A stretch of DNA of 5,039 bases, taken from Chloroflexota bacterium. Lineage in GTDB: Bacteria; Chloroflexota; Anaerolineae; Anaerolineales; UBA4823. A program made the position numbers and the translations under genes. The stretch spans positions 1 through 5,039 of the forward strand of contig DAOVXM010000247.1 of the NCBI GenBank assembly GCA_030636125.1. Direction: 5' to 3'. The notes under the pieces are model-generated. The model worked only from the letters and a program-made list of their open reading frames with translations, did not search any database and was not told where the DNA came from. This document shows, in pieces, positions 1-5,039 of the stretch (position 1 is its first letter; each line of letters opens with the position of its first letter).

Positions 1-1541
1 ATTAGTTCGATTTCATCTGGGCTGAAAGGGTTATTTTTGACGAATATAGTTGCGGTATTGTATCCTCGAATTGCGATGATATTTTCCTTAGGATTAATAC
101 CTGAAGATTCAAGAGCAGTAACCCCTAATCCGAACGCTCGTAGGCTCTCGCTGGGTATGTCTTGCAGCCAGCGGGTAATAACCAGAATGCCGTCCGGATT
201 TAAAAGTTCCAAAGCATCTTGATAGGATTCTAAGGTATTGCGGTAATCTTCTGCAAGGCTGTAAGCTCCGGAGCGAACGGGATGGTATGAAGTTGCCAGG
301 GAAAATATGATAACGTCAAAGTTCTCGTTACTCTTTCGAGCATAACTGCGCCCCGATTCGACTACTAATTGGACCCGCGGGTCACTGTAGATATGTTTTG
401 CCGCCTCGATATTTAATGGGTTGACTTCGACCGCGGTAACACTACCCGCTCCTAATGTTAGGGCAGTGATTATATCTAAGCCTCCTCGGGGTTCTAAAAC
501 CAATGTGTTTGCATTGGAGCGCATACGAAACGCTAGAGCTGATGGCAGGAAATCGGCGAAGCTGAGATCGGCATTCGGGTGGACCACTGGACTGAGTTCA
601 TCTCCATCCATGAGCAAGCCGTCTTCCGGTGGTGGTAGCTCGAGATAACGATAGCTTAATCCCGGCAAGGAGCGAATTCCAGCACTACGCACCAGATCTA
701 CTCGGGAGAAAGCGTTCCACCGTTGGGAAATCACCTCAGAGTCTGGGTACAGTAGTGCGTAAGATAGGCTTTTATATGGTGAAAGGTGTAAATCCAGGAT
801 CTTTAGCCCCTTATTGCCGCTAATTCGCAGTCCGAAATCAACCAAAAAAAATAAAACCAGGGCGACCGTAAGCAATATATAGATAACGGACGAAAACAAA
901 TATCTTTGATCGCTGCTCTCATCCGATGCTGGGCTTGAATTCGTTGTTGGTATGGCTTTCGTCAAACAAATAACTGCGGCGAGTGCTGCTAGTCCACAGC
1001 TTAGGGTGACAGTCCCCTCCCCACCGATATATGGAGGGGCTGCAAGAGCGATAACACATCCTACCGCGGCACCTGATAGGTTGACGGCGTATATCCCTCC
1101 TGCCACTTGAGAATAGGCTGTCAATAAGATACCAACCGCCATTCCACTAAAGAAAAAAGGGGAAGCTAAGGCCAGATAATGCATTATGAGAATCCAAACT
1201 TGGCGACTATCCCAAGCGATACTGAATGAATCGAAAGGAAGCCAGTTTGTCAGCAAAAAAGCCCCAAGCATGCTGATCCCAGTCATAATTGCTAGCCAAC
1301 CGAGATTTGTTTGAGGATCTCTTTGACCAATTTTTGGGAAGATCGCCAATATTGTCCCACTGGCGCCAAATCCTAATAGGGCTACGCTGACGACCAAAAA
1401 TGCAAAATGATAGAACTGTGTTACTGAGAATAACCTGTTCAGATTAATCTCAAATGTCAAAGTGGCTGCTGAGATTAAAAATAAGGCTATACCTATCCTG
1501 AGAGATGGTGAATGTGAAACCATTCGTGTTGACGAATCCAT
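1..1541 (-). CDS. Membrane-embedded spermidine synthase-like (Rossmann, SAM-type) protein, 3' end outside window
   Basis: An open frame runs from ATG at 1541 to the window edge without a stop, giving 513 codons; the C-terminus is missing. Residues 1-240 are hydrophobic, with about seven predicted membrane segments (near 13-33, 44-68, 80-100, 116-140, 150-170, 175-195, 215-236). The first carries TFEINLNRLFSVTQFYHFAF, typical of membrane-domain spermidine synthase-like proteins. A Rossmann nucleotide-binding fold follows: LVLEPRGGLDIITALTLGAG at 347-366, then acidic E372 in VEVNP, SGR at 396-398 and FDVIIFSLATS at 408-418. True aminopropyltransferases usually have an Asp-containing motif after that last strand; here it is SLATS, so polyamine synthesis is doubtful and SAM-dependent chemistry on an unknown substrate is equally possible. 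Relatives are often longer (roughly 700-800 aa from memory), so perhaps a third is missing. The gene starts 18 bp after the SagB-type gene and in its frame. No Shine-Dalgarno sequence precedes ATG 1541; ATG 1523 (residue 7) is an alternative. Family call fairly sure; function unknown. Confidence 0.85.
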   Translation of the reverse strand, partial: MDSSTRMVSHSPSLRIGIALFLISAATLTFEINLNRLFSVTQFYHFAFLVVSVALLGFGASGTILAIFPKIGQRDPQTNLGWLAIMTGISMLGAFLLTNWLPFDSFSIAWDSRQVWILIMHYLALASPFFFSGMAVGILLTAYSQVAGGIYAVNLSGAAVGCVIALAAPPYIGGEGTVTLSCGLAALAAVICLTKAIPTTNSSPASDESSDQRYLFSSVIYILLTVALVLFFLVDFGLRISGNKGLKILDLHLSPYKSLSYALLYPDSEVISQRWNAFSRVDLVRSAGIRSLPGLSYRYLELPPPEDGLLMDGDELSPVVHPNADLSFADFLPSALAFRMRSNANTLVLEPRGGLDIITALTLGAGSVTAVEVNPLNIEAAKHIYSDPRVQLVVESGRSYARKSNENFDVIIFSLATSYHPVRSGAYSLAEDYRNTLESYQDALELLNPDGILVITRWLQDIPSESLRAFGLGVTALESSGINPKENIIAIRGYNTATIFVKNNPFSPDEIEL

Positions 1542-1559
1542 AGGATTTAGGTAGGTGAA

Positions 1560-2273
1560 TTATTCGACTTCTGGACGTCCAACCGGCAATATGCAGAACG
1601 GTTCTTCATTCTCCCCAAGTTGCAAGACTTTTTTCACATCCTCATCGTAGAAAGCACCAATAAACACTGTTCCAAGATGTAATGAAACGGCTTGGAGGTA
1701 GACATTTTGAGCTGCACTGCCCACTTCCATATGCACATATTGATGCCCACGCTCTCCATATTTTCCAGTTGTTCGCTCGTAGATCCCACTAATGACAATT
1801 ACAGCTGGTGCATCTCGGATGGCTTCTTGGTTTAATGCTGCTTGGCCGAGTTCGGCTCTCTTATCCCCCTCGAACACCCCCCAGAGCTCGTGCGATTCTG
1901 GATTGTATTTGTAAAATCCGCTATCAAGGTCCCTAACATCCCCGGCAAGCAGGTAGACTTCCAATGGGTATAGCGCTCCAGCAGAGGGAGCTGTCCGGTA
2001 ACCACCCGGACGCGTTATACCTTGTGCAGCCCAAAGTAATTGCCCAACCTCAGATAGAGCCAGGGATTCACCCCTATAGGAGCGGGTGGATTGTCTGTTG
2101 AGTAGTGCTGCTTCCACGGATGTTTCGCTTGAATAAACTGGTTTGGGAAGGGTGATCTTTTTACTGGAAATTGGTTCCTGTCCTGCTTGTGGTCTGCTAA
2201 AACGAGTGAACATAACCCCTCCTATCACGACCATTATCAACAGAATTCCTAAGATGCCAATGACTATTCTCAT
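1560..2273 (-). CDS. Membrane-anchored SagB/ThcOx-type nitroreductase-family oxidoreductase
   Basis: The 237-aa product is an FMN-dependent oxidoreductase of the nitroreductase superfamily, SagB/ThcOx branch. The branch's characterised members oxidise azolines to azoles in peptide natural products; many stand-alone members have no known substrate. Residues 5-23 form one hydrophobic segment, followed by a short linker and the catalytic domain from about 45. Visible motifs: NRQSTRSY (59-66, expected FMN-phosphate contact), RTAPSAGALYPLEVYL (93-108), GFYKYNPESHEL (119-130), YGERGHQYVHMEVGSAAQN (172-190), GTVFIGAFYDEDV (201-213) and the closing LPVGRP (229-234). Length suits a complete single domain. 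There is no lipobox cysteine; flanking charges (R2 before, R24 and R27 after the helix) leave it unclear which side of the membrane the enzyme faces. ATG 2273 is the first possible start after an in-frame TAG at 2289-2291, although no Shine-Dalgarno sequence precedes it. It probably heads a two-gene unit with the synthase-like gene. No YcaO or precursor gene is nearby, so azole formation is not implied. Confidence 0.9.
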   Translation of the reverse strand: MRIVIGILGILLIMVVIGGVMFTRFSRPQAGQEPISSKKITLPKPVYSSETSVEAALLNRQSTRSYRGESLALSEVGQLLWAAQGITRPGGYRTAPSAGALYPLEVYLLAGDVRDLDSGFYKYNPESHELWGVFEGDKRAELGQAALNQEAIRDAPAVIVISGIYERTTGKYGERGHQYVHMEVGSAAQNVYLQAVSLHLGTVFIGAFYDEDVKKVLQLGENEEPFCILPVGRPEVE

Positions 2274-2310
2274 TATGGCGAAAAATGGCTAAACCAGCCT
2301 AATATACTCA

Positions 2311-2380
2311 GGGCTTACGCAGATCAGCGAGGAAAACTCCGTAAATAGGGGCTCTTACCGCTATTAACTGCGTTACACCC
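2311..2380. repeat. Imperfect 70-bp inverted repeat / structured leader, possible MITE remnant
   Basis: GGGCTTACGCAG at 2311-2322 is an imperfect reverse complement of CTGCGTTACACCC at 2368-2380. As minus-strand RNA the arms give six continuous pairs next to the loop side (2368-2373 with 2317-2322), an A-A mismatch, one pair, a small bulge and three closing G-C pairs. Between the arms, minus-strand 2365-2344 can form its own hairpin: AATAGCGG, loop TAAGAG, CCCCTATT, with one C-C mismatch. The block lies in the predicted 5' leader of the SagB-type gene. It may be an RNA regulatory element, a weak terminator after melA, or a degenerate miniature transposable element: the direct repeat ATACT flanks it at 2304-2308 and 2382-2386. 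No U-tract follows the structure, which argues against a standard intrinsic terminator. I do not recognise a known riboswitch class. Confidence 0.4.
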
Positions 2381-2422
2381 AATACTAAAGGACATCACAT
2401 GATAAGGTGCTGGTTATTAATG

Positions 2423-2451
2423 ATTATAATGATATCAAAGGAGTTAGGCAA
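2423..2451 (-). promoter_or_regulatory. Sigma70-like promoter for the SagB-type / synthase-like unit
   Basis: On the minus strand TTGCCT (2451-2446, four of six matches to TTGACA) is followed by exactly 17 bp and then a perfect TATAAT (2428-2423). The predicted transcription start is near 2416, leaving a leader of about 140 nt before ATG 2273. The -35 box begins 18 bp after the melA stop codon, so the promoter sits where a new transcription unit would be expected. The AT-rich setting means a chance match is possible, but the spacing and the -10 box are consensus-like. Confidence 0.5.
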
Positions 2452-2468
2452 ATAGAATTTTGAAATCT

Positions 2469-3761
2469 CTATATGCTCACCCAATCAGCGTGTGCTTCGA
2501 TCAATTCATCGACTAAAGACCATATTTGATCCAGATCAAGTTCTGCTCCAGTGTGAGGGTCGAGCATAGCTGCGTGATAGACATAATCGCGCCTCCCGGT
2601 TAATGCTGCCTCCACGGTCAGGGCTTGTACATTGATATTGGTTTGGATTAGAGCTGCCAGGTGAGGGGGGAGGCTTCCGATATGTGTGGGTTGAACACCA
2701 TTTTTATCGACAAGACATGGTACTTCCACGATGCTATCTGCTGGTAAATTGTCGATCAATCCTGAGTTGGGGACATTGCCATAGATCGTGCGTGGCACAC
2801 CTGTTTCTAAACTGTGGATGATCAGAGAACCATACTCAACACTATGTTGGAATTCAATAACGCTGTCTCCAGCTTCCAGTTGTACCCGCATGGTCTCCCA
2901 TTCAGCGATTTGATTTTCACAGCGGGTGAGATATTCATCCAGGGGGATATTGTACCGTTCGATAAGGTCGGGACGGTTTTGCTTGATGAACCAGGGTACA
3001 TATTCGCTTAGATGTTCGCTGGATTCGGTCACAAAATAGCCGAGACGGTCGAACATATCATAGCGAACCCGGTTCCATTGTGGTATACGGTCTTCATCGA
3101 TAACTTTACGAATCAGGGGGTATAGATCCTTTCCATCTTTTTCAAGCTTAAGATAAAAGGCCATATGGTTGATCCCAGCAACCAGATAGTTGATTTCGTC
3201 CACAGGTGTTTTGATATCCCAAGCGATTTGCATCGCGGTAAACGGCACACTGTGACAAAGACCAATGGTTTTGATTGAACTGGCTTTATTCAACGCCCAA
3301 CAATTGATCGCCATCGGATTAACATAATTCAAGTGCAGGACTTCAGGACATAATTCTTCCATATCTTTCGCCATCTTCAACAGCACTGGGATTGTGCGGA
3401 GCCCTCGCATAATGCCCCCTATCCCTAAAGTATCACCGATAGTCTGTCGTAATCCGTACTTTTTGGGAATCTCGAAATCGATTACGGTCGCGGGTTTATA
3501 CCCTCCAACTTGTATCATATTGATCGCGTAATCTGCCCCCTCTAACGCTTGGCGTCGATCTGTTGTTGCTTGGATAACTGGATTGACATTTAACTGCTTG
3601 GCAAGTTTATGTGCCACTATTTCTGTCGTGCGTAATCGTTCAGGGTCAATATCGTGCAGACTTATGGTGGTGTTTCCGAGCTCGGGAAAACTAAAGAGGT
3701 CACCTAGTAAATTTTTGGCAAATACAGTGCTTCCCGCACCGATGAAAGTGATTTTAGGCAT
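2469..3761 (-). CDS. melA: Family 4 glycoside hydrolase, alpha-galactosidase (MelA type)
   Basis: The 430-aa product should hydrolyse terminal alpha-galactosides such as melibiose in the cytoplasm by the GH4 redox-assisted mechanism, using NAD+ and a divalent metal, usually Mn2+. Numbering from ATG 3761: the N-terminal Rossmann motif is ITFIGAGSTVF (4-14), with acidic residues in DIDPERL (37-43). GDTLGIGGIMRGLRTIP lies at 109-125 and NYVNPMA at 145-151. The metal-binding Cys and His are C169 in GLCHS and H199 in GINHMAFY. LGYFVTESSEHLSEYVPWF (240-258), IYGNVPNSGLIDNLP (326-340), QTNINVQ (373-379) and DPHTGAELDLD (401-411) closely match E. coli MelA as I remember it. The end, HADWVSI, is a few residues shorter than E. 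coli MelA. A longer frame from TTG 3788 exists, but ATG 3761 has AAAGGA nine bases upstream and places the start right at the Rossmann strand. The gene starts 14 bp after the permease stop and is likely coupled to it. Alpha-galacturonidase or alpha-glucosidase activity is possible within GH4, but less likely. Confidence 0.94.
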   Translation of the reverse strand: MPKITFIGAGSTVFAKNLLGDLFSFPELGNTTISLHDIDPERLRTTEIVAHKLAKQLNVNPVIQATTDRRQALEGADYAINMIQVGGYKPATVIDFEIPKKYGLRQTIGDTLGIGGIMRGLRTIPVLLKMAKDMEELCPEVLHLNYVNPMAINCWALNKASSIKTIGLCHSVPFTAMQIAWDIKTPVDEINYLVAGINHMAFYLKLEKDGKDLYPLIRKVIDEDRIPQWNRVRYDMFDRLGYFVTESSEHLSEYVPWFIKQNRPDLIERYNIPLDEYLTRCENQIAEWETMRVQLEAGDSVIEFQHSVEYGSLIIHSLETGVPRTIYGNVPNSGLIDNLPADSIVEVPCLVDKNGVQPTHIGSLPPHLAALIQTNINVQALTVEAALTGRRDYVYHAAMLDPHTGAELDLDQIWSLVDELIEAHADWVSI

Positions 3762-3770
3762 GCTACGAAT

Positions 3771-3776
3771 TCCTTT
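3771..3776 (-). promoter_or_regulatory. Ribosome binding site of melA, overlapping the permease stop codon
   Basis: Minus-strand AAAGGA lies nine bases before ATG 3761. Its first A is the last base of the permease TGA stop (3778-3776), in the string TGAAAGGA. This decides the melA start in favour of ATG 3761 over the in-frame TTG at 3788 and suggests translational coupling of the two genes. Confidence 0.75.
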
Positions 3777-5039
3777 CAATTTCTCCAACCGGCGGCAAAA
3801 CGTCGCCAGCTAAAAGGGACGTACGAAAGCAAGTTCTCTGATTGGAATATACGCCCAGCCAGTACAATAAAGAAATAGGTGCTTGCTACTAACCCAAACA
3901 GGCTAAGAAATATTTGCCATCCGGGCACTTCTGCCACCGCTAGCCGAGTGACCATCGCGCTTGGCGCACTGAGTGGGAAGAGACTCAACACCATAGCTAT
4001 CGTTCCATGCGGGTCCTTTAAGAATGTACGCCCAAACATTAATGTCGGAATGAATGGGATAATTAGCACTAAAGTGATTTGTGTGCTCTCTTTGGCTGAA
4101 GGAGCGATAGCCCCAGCAGCTGCCATAATTGATCCATAAAGCAAATAACCAACTGCTAAAAATGCTATTGCATAAAGTAAAAATCCAGGTGGGAAGTTGT
4201 ATGCGGCAATGTTCATCGCATCTGCACCGCGATTGAGTAATAGCATTCCGCCTCCAACCCAAACCAGCATTTGCAGCAATGCAACCACACTTAAGCCGAG
4301 AAGTTTCCCTGCCATCAGCTCACGAGGTTGCAGGCTAAGTAGCAGGACCTCTGCAGTGCGATTTTCCTTTTCTGCTAGAACACTACGAAAGAGGTATCCA
4401 CCACTAATGATCAGAATGAAGTAGAAAATGTAAGGCACAACACTGGCGACAAGCTCGGCCAATGCCTGGTTGTTTGTCTCGTCCTCCGGCAGCGGGTTGA
4501 TCCTATGGCGTTCCGTTAAAGTTCCTGGGGAAGGATTTCTCAGAGCCCTGGCCAGGCCATCATTACCAGCCAGGTTGAAATTAATCAGATACTCAAGTGT
4601 CCACTCATTTTCACTACCAAAAGCAACCCCCATATTTTCTCCACCTTCGAATATTTGAAAATCCTGGTCATAGATAGTAATCTCACCACTATCGAGAAAA
4701 TCTTCGGGGATCAATATATATTGTTCGAGTTCACCATTTTCTATAGCTGCCCTGGCTGAGGGCTCATCCATGTGTGTAAACTCAAGATTGGGTGGTATAT
4801 CCTTCGGAATTTCAATGATCGTGCCGGATTTATCGACAATGCCAATGGTTAATTTATGTACACGCGTGGCTACTTCCGTTCTGGCTTCTTCTTCACTACC
4901 TATGGCTGATCGTTGGTAATCCTGAACCATATAATACGCGTTAAAAGCTCGAAGAATTCCAGGCATGAGGAATGTAAGCAGCCAAAAGGATGGCTTTTTA
5001 AGCATTGTACGGATTTCGTGTTTCGTTACCAACCAAAAA
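3776..5039 (-). CDS. ABC-2/NatB-type transporter permease, 5' end outside window
   Basis: This is the membrane subunit of an ABC exporter of the NatB/ABC-2 class, expected to work with a separate NatA-like ATPase. Residue numbers count from TTG 5032. One membrane segment at about 14-34 is followed by a large soluble, probably extracytoplasmic domain (about 37-192). Then come six hydrophobic segments near 194-216, 241-265, 284-310, 318-338, 344-364 and 371-394. The signature RSVLAEKENRTAEVLLLSLQ (216-235) followed by PRELMAGKLLG is the family hallmark between the second and third segments. The frame stays open beyond TTG 5032 to the edge, and relatives normally have about ten more residues before the first helix, so the true start is probably just outside the window. 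The substrate cannot be read from the sequence: NatB of Bacillus exports Na+, while other members act on peptides or drugs. The gene ends 14 bp before melA and is probably cotranscribed with it; the ATPase gene would be expected further upstream, beyond the right edge. Confidence 0.92.
   Translation of the reverse strand, partial: FWLVTKHEIRTMLKKPSFWLLTFLMPGILRAFNAYYMVQDYQRSAIGSEEEARTEVATRVHKLTIGIVDKSGTIIEIPKDIPPNLEFTHMDEPSARAAIENGELEQYILIPEDFLDSGEITIYDQDFQIFEGGENMGVAFGSENEWTLEYLINFNLAGNDGLARALRNPSPGTLTERHRINPLPEDETNNQALAELVASVVPYIFYFILIISGGYLFRSVLAEKENRTAEVLLLSLQPRELMAGKLLGLSVVALLQMLVWVGGGMLLLNRGADAMNIAAYNFPPGFLLYAIAFLAVGYLLYGSIMAAAGAIAPSAKESTQITLVLIIPFIPTLMFGRTFLKDPHGTIAMVLSLFPLSAPSAMVTRLAVAEVPGWQIFLSLFGLVASTYFFIVLAGRIFQSENLLSYVPFSWRRFAAGWRN

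Noticed and set aside
37..823. Three plus-strand open frames opposite the synthase-like gene
   Set aside because: They oppose a long minus-strand frame with recognisable membrane and Rossmann motifs, show no protein family features and have no supporting ribosome binding sites.
1560..2273. Azole-forming RiPP cluster suggested by the SagB-type enzyme
   Set aside because: No YcaO cyclodehydratase, no E1-like partner and no credible precursor peptide is present in the window.
2301..2306. Second -10-like box TATATT on the minus strand close to the SagB-type start
   Set aside because: The hexamer 17 bp upstream is CGCTGA, with no resemblance to a -35 box; the promoter at 2423-2451 is much better.
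2437..2443. Plus-strand AAAGGAG resembling a strong ribosome binding site
   Set aside because: No ATG or GTG follows at suitable spacing; a TTG at 2459 opens only an 18-codon frame running against melA. It is better explained as the spacer of the minus-strand promoter.
2400..2468. Intrinsic terminator after melA
   Set aside because: Only a 5-bp ATAGA/TCTAT pairing with an 11-nt loop and no U-tract is seen, so read-through from melA into the left unit cannot be excluded.
3762..3788. Upstream TTG start for the glycosidase, adding nine residues and overlapping the permease gene
   Set aside because: AAAGGA at good spacing before ATG 3761 and the position of the Rossmann strand relative to other GH4 proteins favour the shorter form.
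3903..4262. 119-codon minus-strand frame inside the permease gene
   Set aside because: It is a shifted frame fully inside a gene with clear family motifs; its composition (many Trp, Cys, Ser, His) is typical of a shadow frame.

Overview
All supported genes lie on the minus strand. Read in the direction of transcription (right to left), the order is: an ABC-2/NatB-type transporter permease running off the right edge (3776-5039), a family 4 glycosidase closely resembling alpha-galactosidase MelA (2469-3761), a 197-bp non-coding gap, a membrane-anchored SagB/ThcOx-type flavin oxidoreductase (1560-2273), and a membrane-embedded 'spermidine synthase-like' protein running off the left edge (1-1541). 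The last gene has no stop codon inside the window, so it is open to the edge; I translated it by hand. No tRNA, rRNA, CRISPR array or transposase gene was seen.

The organism cannot be fixed from this window. Moderate G+C by eye, a NatB-type permease, a stand-alone SagB-type nitroreductase and a multi-TM spermidine synthase-like protein together would suit an environmental bacterium such as a member of the Chloroflexota (Anaerolineae-like). That is inference from gene content, not a phylogenetic result.

There appear to be two transcription units. The permease and melA are tightly coupled: the melA ribosome binding site overlaps the permease stop codon. After melA comes a good sigma70-like promoter (TTGCCT, 17 bp, TATAAT) reading towards the SagB-type gene. 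It is followed by a leader of about 140 nt that contains an imperfect 70-nt inverted repeat. The SagB-type gene and the synthase-like gene follow as a two-gene unit with only 18 bp between them. They share one reading frame, separated by a single TAA and six sense codons.

The melA product should release terminal alpha-galactose from oligosaccharides in the cytoplasm using NAD+ and a divalent metal. The adjacent permease has the NatB exporter architecture, not that of a sugar importer, so the functional link is unclear. The second unit pairs a membrane-tethered FMN enzyme with a membrane protein whose Rossmann domain looks like an aminopropyltransferase but lacks its usual catalytic aspartate. 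No YcaO cyclodehydratase or convincing peptide precursor is visible, so a RiPP pathway is not supported here. The SagB/synthase-like pair and its structured leader are the most interesting parts of the window.
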